NCBI GenBank assembly: GCA_029779845.1
Contig: JAKOZT010000017.1
Span: forward strand, 1 to 61,527
DNA from: Pseudomonadota bacterium
GTDB taxonomy: Bacteria > Pseudomonadota > Gammaproteobacteria > Burkholderiales > Burkholderiaceae_C
DNA length: 61,527 nucleotides
Reading direction: 5' to 3'
In this document: in pieces, positions 1-8,906 of the stretch
How the letters are laid out: each line of letters opens with the position of its first letter
Position numbering within the stretch: the first letter of the stretch is position 1
Notes under the pieces: generated by a model
Database searches by the model: none
What the model saw: only the letters and a program-made list of their open reading frames with translations
Told to the model about the DNA's origin: nothing
Position numbers and translations under genes: made by a program

Positions 1-321
1 GCGCGCCGCGAGCGGCCCGCACGGCCCTTTGCTGAACCAGAGGTGGCATGCCACCTGATTGCCTGCCACCGTAGGGTCAGCGCGGCAGGCGCGGCCCCGG
101 GGGGGCGACTTGGGGGGCGGCGAGACGCGCAGGCGCCGGGGTCGGCGCGCGTACCCGCGCGCTTCGTCCTCATGCTCGTCGCCGGTGTCTGAGCAGAACG
201 AACGAAGTGAGTGGCGCGAGTTCGGCGACGCGACCCCGGTGTCGAGCATCGCAGCGCAGTCGGTGCGCAGCGCCGACCGCCACCGCGGGAGCCCCCACGG
301 GGCCGTGCCTGCCGCGCCGCT
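1..321. repeat. Dispersed ~320-bp structured repeat, copy 1 (cut by window edge)
   Basis: This stretch is highly similar to 51317-51625. Shared landmarks, in order, are a hairpin arm ending ACGGCCCTTT (21-30), the perfect 16-bp palindrome AGGTGGCATGCCACCT (41-56), a GC-rich block, and GTCGCCG (178-184) pairing with CGGCGAC further on around GAACGAACGAAGTGAGTG. Copy 1 carries a ~16-base insertion near 258-275, apparently a duplication of GCAGCGC, that copy 2 lacks. The left arm of the first hairpin would lie outside the window. I see no convincing gene here; frames open across it look like GC-driven shadows. Confidence 0.85.
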
Positions 322-447
322 GCGGCGCCCCCCGACAAGAACACGCCCGCCCCGAGCTGCGCTTTGATGCCATTGATCGCAACGTCGTATGAGAGCGGGC
401 ACGCCGTTTGCCCGCCGGCGGCTCATCGCTCGCGGGGGAACATCGCC
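322..447 (+). promoter_or_regulatory. Leader region of the formate dehydrogenase unit
   Basis: This is the stretch between the repeat and the lipoprotein start. It holds a possible sigma-70-like pair, TTGATG at 364-369 and TATGAG at 388-393 with 18 bases between. A 7-bp stem follows (GCGGGCA 395-401 with TGCCCGC 409-415). The ribosome-binding site GGGGGAA lies just upstream of the ATG at 448. The promoter call is weak because no conserved operator is visible. Confidence 0.25.
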
Positions 448-762
448 ATGCTCGCCTCAGGACATGCCTTGCGCTCGGCCGTGCTGGCCGGCCTGTGGAT
501 GCTCGCGGGCTGCGACCGCGCGGCCACGCCGCCGCCCGCGGTGAGCGGCGCGGCGGGCGCCGGCGCCGCGTCCGCGGCGGCATCGTCGATCGTGCCGCAC
601 GACGGCGAACTGCCCCGAAGCGGCAAGCCGAACGGCCCGGCCGAAGGCGCCGCCGCGATCGGCGGCCTGTCGGGCAACCAGGAACGCGGCGGCGCCGAAA
701 CCGGCCGCGCACCGCAACCCACCGGCGGTGACGGCGGCGCTTCGGTGCCGTCGGGTCGCTGA
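448..762 (+). CDS. Small predicted lipoprotein upstream of formate dehydrogenase
   Basis: A protein of 104 residues. The N-terminus has a short hydrophobic stretch ending in the lipobox LAGC (about residues 19-22), so a lipid-anchored exported protein is predicted. The rest is Ala/Gly/Pro-rich with no recognisable domain, probably a flexible tail. The start at 448 is chosen because a GGGGGAA ribosome-binding site precedes it and the signal sequence begins there; longer in-frame extensions run into the repeat. It ends 15 bases before fdnG, so it is probably co-transcribed. Its function is unknown; a periplasmic accessory role for the dehydrogenase is only a guess from position. Confidence 0.6.
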   Translation: MLASGHALRSAVLAGLWMLAGCDRAATPPPAVSGAAGAGAASAAASSIVPHDGELPRSGKPNGPAEGAAAIGGLSGNQERGGAETGRAPQPTGGDGGASVPSGR

Positions 763-777
763 CGCGAAAGACGCCTC

Positions 778-3700
778 ATGGACATGCACCGAAGACAATT
801 TTTCCGCGCCAGTGCGGCAGGATTTACCGCCTCCAGCCTCGCGCTGCTGGGCTTCTCGCCCGCGCCCGCGCTGGCCGAGACGCGCGCCTTCAAGCTCGCC
901 CGCACCACTGAAACGCGCAACACCTGTCCGTACTGCTCGGTGGGCTGCGGCATCCTGATGTACAGCCTGGGCGACCGCTCGAAGAACTCCACCCGGGAGA
1001 TCGTGCACATCGAGGGCGACCCCGATCACCCGGTGAACCGCGGCACGCTGTGCCCCAAGGGCGCGGGCCTGCTCGACTTCGTGCGCAGCCCGAACCGGCT
1101 GCGCCACCCGCAGGTGCGCGAGCCGGGCGCGAGCGAGTGGAAGCGCATCACGTGGGACGAGGCGCTGGACCGCATCGCGCGGCTGATGAAGGCCGACCGC
1201 GACGCCAACTTCATCGCGCGCAACGACGCCGGCCAGACGGTGAACCGCTGGATCAGCACCGGCATGCTGTGCGCCTCGGCCTCCAGCAACGAGACGGGCT
1301 ACATCACGCACAAGACGATGCGTTCGATGGGCATGCTCGTCTTCGACAACCAGGCGCGCGTCTGACACGGTCCGACGGTGGCCGGTCTGGCCCCGACCTT
1401 CGGACGCGGCGCGATGACGAACCACTGGGTCGACATCCGCAACGCCGACCTGGTGTTGATCATGGGCGGCAACGCCGCCGAGGCGCACCCCTGCGGCTTC
1501 AAGTGGGTGATCGAGGCGAAGAAGCACAACCGCGCGAAGCTGGTCGTCGTCGACCCGCGCTTCACGCGCTCGGCGGCGATGGCCGACTACTACGCGCCGC
1601 TGCGCGCCGGCAGCGACATCGCCTTCCTCGGCGGCGTCATCAACTACCTGCTCGCGCACGACAGGATCCAGCACGAGTACGTGCGCGCGTACACCAACGC
1701 GAGCTTCATCGTCGGCGAGGGCTACGGCTTCGACAACGGCCTGTTCTCCGGCTACGACGAGTCGAAGCGCCGCTACGACATCGCGAGCTGGGGCTACGAG
1801 CTCGACGAGCAGGGCTACGCCAGGGTCGACCCGACGCTGCAGCACGAGCGCTGCGTGCTGCAGCTGATGAGGCGGCACTACGCGCGCTACACGCCCGAGC
1901 TGGTCAGCCGCATCACCGGCACGCCGCAGGAGCAGTTCCTGCGCGTGTGCGAGGCGATCGCCGAGACCGCCGCGCCCGGCAAGGCGATGACCATCCTCTA
2001 CGCGCTCGGCTGGACGCAGCACAGCACCGGCTCGCAGATGATCCGCGCCGGCGCGATCGTGCAGCTGCTGCTGGGCAACATCGGCGTGGCCGGCGGCGGC
2101 ATGAACGCCTTGCGCGGCCACAGCAACATCCAGGGCCTCACCGACCTCGGGCTGCTGTCGAACTCGCTGACCGGCTACCTGTCGCTGGCCACCGACGCCG
2201 AGCAGGACCTGGCCGGCTACTACAAGACGCGCGCGCTGCGGCCGCTGCGGCCGAACCAGGTGAGCTACTGGCAGAACTACCCGAAGTTCTTCGTCAGCCT
2301 GCAGAAGGCCTGGTGGGGCGACGCGGCGACGGCCGAGAACGACTGGGCCTTCCACTACCTGCCCAAGATCGACAAGCTCTACGACGTGCTGCAGGCCTTC
2401 GAGCTGATGAACCAGGGCCGGCTCAACGGCTACATCTGCCAGGGCTTCAACCCGGTGGGCTCGTTCCCGAACAAGAAGAAGATCGTCGCCGGGCTGTCGA
2501 AGCTGAAGTTCCTCGTCACCATCGACCCGCTGGCCACCGAGACCGCCGAGTTCTGGCGCGCGCACGGCGAGTTCAACGCGGTGGACAGCGCGGCCATCCA
2601 GACCACCGTGTTCCGCCTGCCCGGCACCTGCTTCGCGGAGGAGACCGGCTCGCTGACCAACTCCGGCCGCTGGCTGCAGTGGCACTACCAGGGCGCCGAG
2701 CCGCCCGGCGAGGCGCGCGACGACTCGGCCATCGTCGCCGAGCTGTTCCAGCGCATCCGCGCGCTCTACGCGGCCGAAGGCGGCGCCTTCCCCGACCCGA
2801 TCCTGAAGCTCACCTGGCCCTACAGGCGGCCGCGCAAGCCCTCGCCCGAGGAGCTGGCGATGGAATACAACGGCAAGGCGCTGGCCGACGTCACCGACCC
2901 GAAGGACAGGAGCAAGGTGCTCGCCAGGGCGGGCGAACAGCTCTCCGGCTTCGGCCAGCTGCGCGACGACGGCAGCACCGCCTGCGGCTGCTGGCTGTTC
3001 GCCGGCGCGTGGACGCAGGCCGGCAACCAGATGGCGCGGCGCGACACCAGCGACCCGCACGGCATGGGCCAGACGCTGAACTGGGCGTGGTCGTGGCCCG
3101 CCAACCGGCGCATCCTCTACAACGCCGCCTCCGCCGCGCCCGACGGCAAGCCGTGGGCGGCGGCGCACCGCATCGTGCAGTGGACCGGCAGCGCCTGGGC
3201 CGGCACCGACGTGCCCGACATCACGCCCGACGCCGACCCGGCGCTGCCCGACCGGGTGCAGCCCTTCATCATGACCTCGGAAGGCACGGCGCGCCTGTTC
3301 GCGCCCTCGGGGCTGGCCGACGGGCCGCTGCCCGAGCACTACGAGCCCTTCGAGTCGCCGCTGGACAACCTGCTGCACCCGGGCAACGCCAAGGCGCGCG
3401 CCAACCCGGCGGCGCGTGTCTTCAAGGGCGACCTCGAGGCCTTCGGCACGGCCAAGGACTTCCCCTTCGTCGCGACGAGCTACCGCCTCACCGAGCACTT
3501 CCACTACTGGACCAAGAACGTGCGCAGCAGCGCGATCCTGCAGCCGCAGCAGTTCGTCGAGATCGGCGAGGAGCTGGCGCAGGCGCGCGGCATCCGCAAC
3601 GGCGACTGGGTCAAGGTGTCGTCCAACCGCGGCTTCATCAAGGCGGTGGCGCTGGTGACGCAGCGCATCCCGCGCCTCACCTGCGACGGCCGCGCGGTCG

Positions 3701-3846
3701 ACACCGTCGGCCTGCCGAATCACTGGGGCTTCGTCGGCCTGGCGCGGCCCGGCTACCTGGTGAACACGCTGACGCCCTTCGTCGGCGACGCGAACGCGCA
3801 GACGCCGGAGTTCAAGTCGTTCCTGGTCTCCATCGAGAAGGCCTGA
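778..3846 (+). CDS. fdnG: Formate dehydrogenase-N/O alpha subunit, selenocysteine-containing
   Basis: Catalytic molybdopterin (bis-MGD) subunit that oxidises formate to CO2 in the periplasm and passes electrons to the beta subunit. The 1022-residue product is full length for the family. A twin-arginine signal (R5-R6, RRQFF) opens it, followed by a 4Fe-4S site (C50, C53, C57, C92). The frame contains an in-frame TGA at 1363-1365 (residue 196) in the context [21 protein letters not shown], exactly where the family has selenocysteine, and a SECIS hairpin follows at once. Reading the TGA as Sec joins two halves that otherwise look like separate genes. fdxH starts 4 bases after the stop. The Sec machinery (selA, selB, selC, selD) and fdhD/fdhE are not in the window. 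An internal start at codon 3 is possible. Confidence 0.96.
1363..1398 (+). promoter_or_regulatory. Bacterial SECIS element after the fdnG TGA codon
   Basis: Immediately downstream of TGA, an apical stem GGCC (1380-1383) pairs with GGCC (1389-1392) around the loop GGTCT (1384-1388). A lower stem GGTC (1369-1372) pairs with GACC (1395-1398). The GGUCU apical loop is the same as in the well-studied Escherichia coli fdhF SECIS and is the SelB recognition feature. The element lies inside the coding sequence, as bacterial SECIS elements do. Confidence 0.9.
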
Positions 3847-3850
3847 CGCC

Positions 3851-4750
3851 ATGGCTTCATTGCAATCGCTCGACATCGCGGCGCGCTCGGCCACCACGCT
3901 GCCCAGCCCGCGCGCGCGCCAGGCGGCGCCCGAACTCGCCAAGCTGATCGACGTGTCCACCTGCATCGGCTGCAAGGCCTGCCAGGTGGCATGCATGCAG
4001 TGGAACGACCTGCGCGACGAAGTCGGCCACACGACAGGCGCCTACGACAACCCGGCCGACCTGAGCGCGCAGTCGTGGACGGTGATGCGCTTCGCCGAGG
4101 TGCGCACGAAGCGCGACGCCGGCGACGCGAACCAGGCGCCCACGCTCGAATGGCTGATCCGCAAGGACGGCTGCATGCACTGCGCCGACCCCGGCTGCCT
4201 GCGCGCCTGCCCGGCGCCCGGCGCGATCGTCAAGTACGCCAACGGCATCGTCGACTTCATCGAGGAGAACTGCATCGGCTGCGGCAACTGCATCACCGGC
4301 TGCCCGTTCGACATCCCGCGCCTGAGCCGCGACGACGGCAAGGCCTACAAGTGCACGCTGTGCTCGGACCGCGTGGCCGTCGGGCTGGAGCCGGCCTGCA
4401 TCAAGGCCTGCCCGACCGGCGCGCTGCAGTTCGGCAGCAAGCAGGCGATGCACGACCATGCCGGCGAGCGCGTGGCCGATTTGAAGGCGCGCGGTTATGC
4501 GCAGGCGGCGCTGTACGACCCGCCCGGCGTGGGCGGCACGCACGTGATGTACGTGCTCAAGCACGCCGACCGGCCGCAGCTCTACCACGGTCTGGCCGAG
4601 GATCCGAAGGTGAGCCCCTGGGTCGCGCTGTGGAAGGGCGCGGCCAAGCCGGTGGCGCTGCTGGCGATGGCCGGCGCGATGCTGGCCGGCTTCTTCCACT
4701 ACATCAAGGTCGGGCCGGTGCCGGAGCCCGACGAGGAGGCCGAGCCATGA
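3851..4750 (+). CDS. fdxH: Formate dehydrogenase iron-sulfur beta subunit
   Basis: A 299-residue electron-transfer subunit with four 4Fe-4S clusters. The cysteine motifs visible in order are [11 protein letters not shown] (residues 38-48), [24 protein letters not shown] and CTLCSD with the later CIKACPTG. A single hydrophobic helix near the C-terminus ([19 protein letters not shown]) anchors it to the inner membrane, as in FdnH/FdoH. It relays electrons from the alpha subunit to the cytochrome b subunit. Its stop codon overlaps the start of the next gene (ATGA), which suggests translational coupling and fixed stoichiometry. Confidence 0.95.
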   Translation: MASLQSLDIAARSATTLPSPRARQAAPELAKLIDVSTCIGCKACQVACMQWNDLRDEVGHTTGAYDNPADLSAQSWTVMRFAEVRTKRDAGDANQAPTLEWLIRKDGCMHCADPGCLRACPAPGAIVKYANGIVDFIEENCIGCGNCITGCPFDIPRLSRDDGKAYKCTLCSDRVAVGLEPACIKACPTGALQFGSKQAMHDHAGERVADLKARGYAQAALYDPPGVGGTHVMYVLKHADRPQLYHGLAEDPKVSPWVALWKGAAKPVALLAMAGAMLAGFFHYIKVGPVPEPDEEAEP

Positions 4751-5409
4751 GCCGCACGATCCGCCGCTACCGCGACGCCACGCGCGTCAACCACTGGATC
4801 GTCGCGCTGCTGTTCGTGCTGGCGGCGCTGTCGGGGCTGGCGCTGTTCCATCCGGCGATGTTCACGCTCGCCGCGCTGTTCGGCGGCGGCACCTGGACGC
4901 GCGTGCTGCACCCCTTCTTCGGCGTGCTGATGGCGCTCGGCTTCGCGCTGCTGTTCGCGCAGGTGGTGCGCGACAACCTCTGGCGGCCTCGCGACACCGC
5001 GTGGCTGCGCGCCGCGCCGCGCTACGTGCGCAGCGGCGACGAGCGCGCCGTGCCGCCGGCGGGCAAGTACAACGGCGGGCAGAAGGCGGTGTTCTGGGTC
5101 TTCGCCACGTGCCTGCTGCTGTTGCTGCTCACCGGCTTCGTGTTCTGGCAGCCGTGGTTCGCCGATGCGTTCCCGATCCCGCTGCGGCGCATCGCCGTGG
5201 TCGTGCACGCCGCCGCCGCGGTGCTGCTGATCCTGGCCGTCATCGTGCACGTGTACGCGGCGATCTGGGTCGAAGGCTCGATGCGCGCGATGACGCGTGG
5301 CACGGTGAGCGACGCCTGGGCGCGCCGGCACCATCCGATCTGGCGGGACGAGGCGGTTTCGAGGAACCCGGCGGCAGCACGCAGCGGGCGACGCGCCCGC
5401 AGACCCTGA
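4747..5409 (+). CDS. fdnI: Formate dehydrogenase cytochrome b556 gamma subunit
   Basis: A 220-residue integral membrane protein with four hydrophobic segments. Histidines placed for haem b are visible in NHWIVALL near the N-terminus, in LHPFFG, in VVVHAAAA and in IVHVYAAIW. The family transfers electrons from the FeS subunit to quinone on the cytoplasmic side. The ATG overlaps the fdxH stop by 4 bases. It is the last gene of the + strand unit; 20 bases later the convergent IclR gene ends. Only a short 5-bp stem (CCGGT/ACCGG) lies in that gap. Confidence 0.93.
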   Translation: MSRTIRRYRDATRVNHWIVALLFVLAALSGLALFHPAMFTLAALFGGGTWTRVLHPFFGVLMALGFALLFAQVVRDNLWRPRDTAWLRAAPRYVRSGDERAVPPAGKYNGGQKAVFWVFATCLLLLLLTGFVFWQPWFADAFPIPLRRIAVVVHAAAAVLLILAVIVHVYAAIWVEGSMRAMTRGTVSDAWARRHHPIWRDEAVSRNPAAARSGRRARRP

Positions 5410-5429
5410 TCTGCACGCTGACCGGTGTT

Positions 5430-6275
5430 CTACCGGCCGCTGCGCGGCAGCGCCGGATCCTGATTCGGGGGCGCCGCCCGCTCCTCCCGCCCCAGGAGCC
5501 CCAGCGTGCGCAGCTCGCCGGCCAGCAACTCGCCCAGCTCGTACTGCCGCTCCGGGCCGAAGCGCGCCGTCAGCGTGCCGATCGACAGCGCGCCCATCGC
5601 ATGCTCGCCGAGGCGGAAGGCCATGCCGATGCCCGCCACACCGGGCTCCACCGCGTCGAAGGTGATCGCGCAGCGCTGCACGCGCACCGCGCGCGCCATC
5701 GCGAGCAGCCGCTCCAGCGGGATGCCGCGCCCCGTGTAGTCGTCCGCGTGGCGCTGCCACACGCGCCCGATCTCCGCATCGTCCATCAGGCCCAGCACCG
5801 CGACGCTGCCGGTGCCGGTGCCGAGCAGCCGCCGCTGGCCGACGTCGGTGGTGAGGATCTTCACCAGCGTGCCGCCGACCTCGCGGTGGTCGCACTGCAC
5901 CATGTCGCCGTGGCGCACCATCAGGAACACGGTGTCGCCGGCGATGCGCGCGATGCGCTTCATGCCCGGCGCGAAGCGCGTCACCAGCGGCGCCGGCGCC
6001 GGCATCAGCGAGCCCAGCGTCACCGCCTGCGGGCCGAGGCGGTAGAGCTGGGCGTCGTCGCGGTCGACGAAGCCTTCTTCCATCAGGCAGGTCAGCAAGC
6101 GGTAGGCGGTGCCGCGGTCCAGCCCCGACTCGCGCACCAGCTGCGCCAGCTTGACGCCCGAGTCGGCGCGCTTGGCCACGCGGCGCAGCAGGCAGAGTGC
6201 GCGGCGCACGCTCTGCGCGCCGCGCACGCCTTCGTCGCGGCCGGGAGCGCTCGGTCCCTCGGCGAGCCTGTTCAT
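5430..6275 (-). CDS. IclR-family transcriptional regulator
   Basis: 281 residues. The N-terminal winged helix-turn-helix (about residues 20-85; recognition part LDRGTAYRLLTCLMEEGFVD) is followed by the IclR ligand-binding domain with the family pattern GDTVFLMVRHGD and later GEHAMGALSIGT. IclR proteins control catabolic operons in response to small acids. It is the last gene of the 16.6-kb minus-strand unit that starts at 22060, 16 bases after the hydratase-like gene. It may report pathway status and regulate the unit, though no operator was located. The start at 6275 gives a normal family length. Confidence 0.9.
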   Translation of the reverse strand: MNRLAEGPSAPGRDEGVRGAQSVRRALCLLRRVAKRADSGVKLAQLVRESGLDRGTAYRLLTCLMEEGFVDRDDAQLYRLGPQAVTLGSLMPAPAPLVTRFAPGMKRIARIAGDTVFLMVRHGDMVQCDHREVGGTLVKILTTDVGQRRLLGTGTGSVAVLGLMDDAEIGRVWQRHADDYTGRGIPLERLLAMARAVRVQRCAITFDAVEPGVAGIGMAFRLGEHAMGALSIGTLTARFGPERQYELGELLAGELRTLGLLGREERAAPPNQDPALPRSGR

Positions 6276-6291
6276 GGCGCGCGCCCGCGGC

Positions 6292-7077
6292 TCAGCGGCC
6301 GCTGAACACCGGCTTGCGCTTGGCGGCGAAGGCCTCCACCGCCTCGGCGTGGTCGCGCGTCAGGTTGGTCAGGCATTCGTACGCGGTGCCGGCATCCATG
6401 TGGCCGTGCGCGAGCTGGCGCAGCGGGATGGTGTAGCCGGCCTTGGTCCAGCGGATCGCCTTGGTCGCGCCGCCGCGCAGCTTGGCGGCGATCGCGTCGA
6501 CCTTGGCGTCGAGTTCGGCGGCCGGCACCACGTGGCCGATCGCGCCCAGCGCCCTGGCTTCCGCCGCGCTCAGCAGATCGCCGGTGAGCAGCAGCTCGCG
6601 CGCCTTGCCGTAGCCGATGATCGCCGGCCACAGGAAGCCGCCGCCGTCGGCCGCGTTGAGGCCCACGCGCACGTGCGGGTCGCCGATGCGCGCCTTCTCG
6701 TCCATCACCGTGATGTCGCACAGCAGCGCCAGCGTCGCGCCCAGCCCGACGGCGTCGCCGTTGATGCGGCCGATGATCGGGATCTCGCAGTCGAGCATCG
6801 AGTAGACGATGCGCTTGGCTTCCCAGGTGACGATCTCGAAGCCCTCGGGCTCGCGGACCGCCTCGCGCATCCACTCGATGTCGCCGCCGGCGCAGAAGGC
6901 GCGGCCGGCGCCGGTCAGCACGATGGCGCTGAGGTCGCGGCGCTCGCCGAGATCGACGAACACGCGCGACAGCGCCTTGTGCATCTCGCCGCCGACGGCG
7001 TTGAAGCTGTCGGGGCGGTTCAGCGTCACGCGCGCGATGCGGTCGTGGACTTCGATCTGGATGGCGGGGGTGCTCAT
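6292..7077 (-). CDS. Enoyl-CoA hydratase/isomerase-family (crotonase) protein
   Basis: 261 residues with the crotonase fold: the CoA-binding and oxyanion-hole part AFCAGGDIEWM near residue 66 and a second glycine-rich loop AVGLGATLALLCD. The segment aligned with the first catalytic Glu of classical hydratases (usually a PEI/PEV triad) reads GDPHVRVGLNAADGGG, so Glu is replaced by His, while the second acidic position (KARELLLTG) is kept. It is therefore probably not a standard hydratase; an isomerase, hydrolase or C-C hydrolase of the superfamily is as likely. It lies between an SDR and the IclR gene in one unit. Confidence 0.88.
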   Translation of the reverse strand: MSTPAIQIEVHDRIARVTLNRPDSFNAVGGEMHKALSRVFVDLGERRDLSAIVLTGAGRAFCAGGDIEWMREAVREPEGFEIVTWEAKRIVYSMLDCEIPIIGRINGDAVGLGATLALLCDITVMDEKARIGDPHVRVGLNAADGGGFLWPAIIGYGKARELLLTGDLLSAAEARALGAIGHVVPAAELDAKVDAIAAKLRGGATKAIRWTKAGYTIPLRQLAHGHMDAGTAYECLTNLTRDHAEAVEAFAAKRKPVFSGR

Positions 7078-7113
7078 GGTCGTGCTTTCGGAAGTGAAGG
7101 AAGGGGGGACGCT

Positions 7114-7902
7114 TCAGTCCAGCGGCCCGCCGTAGGCGTCGCTGGCCGCGCCCCAGGCGGTGTAGCCGCCGTCCACCGGCAGCGTGACGCCGGTGATGAA
7201 CTCGGCGCGGTCGGAGGCGAGGAACAGCATCGCGTCGGCGATGTGCCGCGCCGTGCCCAGCCGGCCGGCCGGCGTGCGGCGGCGGATGCGCGCGGCGTCG
7301 AGCTTGCCCTCGTCGATCAGGCGCTGCGCGAACGGCGTCAGCATGTAGCCCGGCGCGATCGCGTTGACGCGCACGCCCTGCGCGGCCCACTCGCAGCCCA
7401 GCGTGCGCGTCAGCATGCCGATGCCGGCCTTGGCGGCGCTGTAGGCGTTGCGCCGCGCCAGCCCCATCACGCCGGCGATCGAGCTGAGGTTGATGATCGA
7501 GCCGCGGCGCTGGCGCAGCATCGCCGGCGCCACCGCCTTGCACATCATGTAGGTGCCGGTCAGGTGCACGTCGACGAGGCGGCGGAAGTCGCCCACCTGC
7601 TGCTCCAGCGTGGGCAGGAAGCTGTCGGGAATGCCCGCGCTGTTGATCAGCACGTCGATGCGGCCGTGGCGCGCCAGCGCCTGCTCGGCGATGCGCTGCA
7701 CGGCCGCCTCGTCGGCCACGTCGCCGCCCAGGCCCAGGTGCGCATCGCCGAGCGCGCGTGCCGCGTCGCGCGCGGCATCGGCGTGCAGGTCGGCGATCAC
7801 GACGCCGGCGCCGGCCTCGGCCAGCGCCTGCGCCGCGGCCAGGCCGATCCCGCTCGCGCCGCCGGTGATCAGGACCACGCGGCCTGCCAGTTCGGGATAC
7901 AT
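7114..7902 (-). CDS. SDR-family oxidoreductase
   Basis: 262 residues, a classical short-chain dehydrogenase. The cofactor motif TGGASGIG is at about residues 13-20, NSAG mid-chain, and the catalytic triad is Ser in NLSSIAG with YSAAK. The C-terminus ITGVTLPVDGGY is typical. An acidic residue after strand 2 (VVIADLHAD) suggests NAD preference. The start codon shares one base with the stop of the upstream Bug receptor gene (TGATG), showing tight coupling. Likely role: oxidation or reduction of a hydroxyacyl or alicyclic alcohol intermediate; the substrate is unknown. Confidence 0.92.
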   Translation of the reverse strand: MYPELAGRVVLITGGASGIGLAAAQALAEAGAGVVIADLHADAARDAARALGDAHLGLGGDVADEAAVQRIAEQALARHGRIDVLINSAGIPDSFLPTLEQQVGDFRRLVDVHLTGTYMMCKAVAPAMLRQRRGSIINLSSIAGVMGLARRNAYSAAKAGIGMLTRTLGCEWAAQGVRVNAIAPGYMLTPFAQRLIDEGKLDAARIRRRTPAGRLGTARHIADAMLFLASDRAEFITGVTLPVDGGYTAWGAASDAYGGPLD

Positions 7903-8882
7903 CAGCTCTCCAGCTGGATGCCGGCGGCGCGGATCACGCCGCCCCAGTGCGCCGCCTGCGCCCTGACGTGCTGCGTGAACTGCTCGGGGCTGGTCGGCGA
8001 GGGCTCGACGCCCATCTCGGCGAGCTTCTTCTTCACCTCGTCGGAAGCGAGCGCCTTGTTCAGCTCGGCATTCAGCCGCCGCACCACATCCGGCGGCATG
8101 CCCGCCGGCGCGGCCAGGCCCTGCCAGGCATAGGCCTCGAAGTTCGGCACGCCGGCTTCGGCGAACGAGGGCACGTCGGGCAGCACCGCGCTGCGCTTGG
8201 CCATCGCCAGCGCGATCGGGCGCAGCTTGCCGCTGCGGATGTGCGGCAGGCTGGCGGCGGTGTTGACGAGGTACATGTCGACCTGGCCGCCCATCAGGTC
8301 CTGCAACGCCGGCGCGTCGCCGCGGTAGGGCACGTGCAGCAGCTTGATGCCGGCGGTGCGCTGCAGCAGCTCCATGCCGAGGTGGTTGGGACCGCCGGCG
8401 CCGGGCGTCGCGTACTTCAGCTCGCCCGGCTTCGCCTTGGCCAGCGCCAGCAGTTCCCGAAGGTTCTTCGCCGGCACGGCGGGGTTCACCACCAGCACGA
8501 AGGGGAACACCGTGGTGCCGCCGATGTAGGCGAAGTCCTTCTCCGGCTTGTAGGGCACCTTGGCGTACAGGCTGGGCGCGAGCGCCACGGTGGAGACGTC
8601 GACGGTGCCGACCGTGTAGCCGTCGGCCGGCGAGCGCGCCAGCGCGTCGCCGGCGATCATCGTGCCGGCGCCGGGTTTGTTCTCGATCACGATGGTCTGG
8701 CCCAGCGCCGTTCCCATCGCGCCGGCGAGCATGCGCGCCACCACGTCGGTGCCGCCGCCGGCGGGAAAGGGCACGATCCACTTGATCGGCTCCTTGGGCC
8801 AGGCCTGGGCGGATGCGCTGCGCGGCAGGTTGGCGAGTGCGGCGAGCGAAGCAAGTTGCAGGAGATGCTGTCTGCGGTTCAT
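7902..8882 (-). CDS. Bug-family (tripartite tricarboxylate transporter) periplasmic binding protein
   Basis: 326 residues: signal peptide (MNRRQHLLQLASLAALANL, cleavage near SASAQ) followed by the typical Bug start WPKEPIKWIVPFPAGGGTDVVAR. Other family marks are IENKPGAGTMIAGD, LKYATPGAGGPNH and LHVPYRGDAPALQDLMGGQ. Bug proteins bind carboxylates in the periplasm; many are orphans without a TctAB membrane pair, and none is encoded in this window. It stands in an acyl-CoA operon that also encodes a full Liv ABC transporter, so two uptake routes may feed one pathway. Confidence 0.95.
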   Translation of the reverse strand: MNRRQHLLQLASLAALANLPRSASAQAWPKEPIKWIVPFPAGGGTDVVARMLAGAMGTALGQTIVIENKPGAGTMIAGDALARSPADGYTVGTVDVSTVALAPSLYAKVPYKPEKDFAYIGGTTVFPFVLVVNPAVPAKNLRELLALAKAKPGELKYATPGAGGPNHLGMELLQRTAGIKLLHVPYRGDAPALQDLMGGQVDMYLVNTAASLPHIRSGKLRPIALAMAKRSAVLPDVPSFAEAGVPNFEAYAWQGLAAPAGMPPDVVRRLNAELNKALASDEVKKKLAEMGVEPSPTSPEQFTQHVRAQAAHWGGVIRAAGIQLES

Positions 8883-8906
8883 GGTGGATGGCAGTCGGGT
8901 GAAGGT

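Noticed and set aside
1363..1365. TGA in fdnG as a nonsense mutation or pseudogene
   Set aside because: It sits at the family's Sec position with a matching SECIS loop, and both flanking parts are intact.
457..4032. Minus-strand open frame of 1191 codons opposite the formate dehydrogenase genes
   Set aside because: It mirrors fdnG, whose identity is certain; the translation is an Arg/Ala/Val-rich shadow typical of high-GC antisense frames and has no domain.
5410..5429. Terminator between fdnI and the convergent IclR gene
   Set aside because: Only a 5-bp stem (CCGGT/ACCGG) without a T-run.
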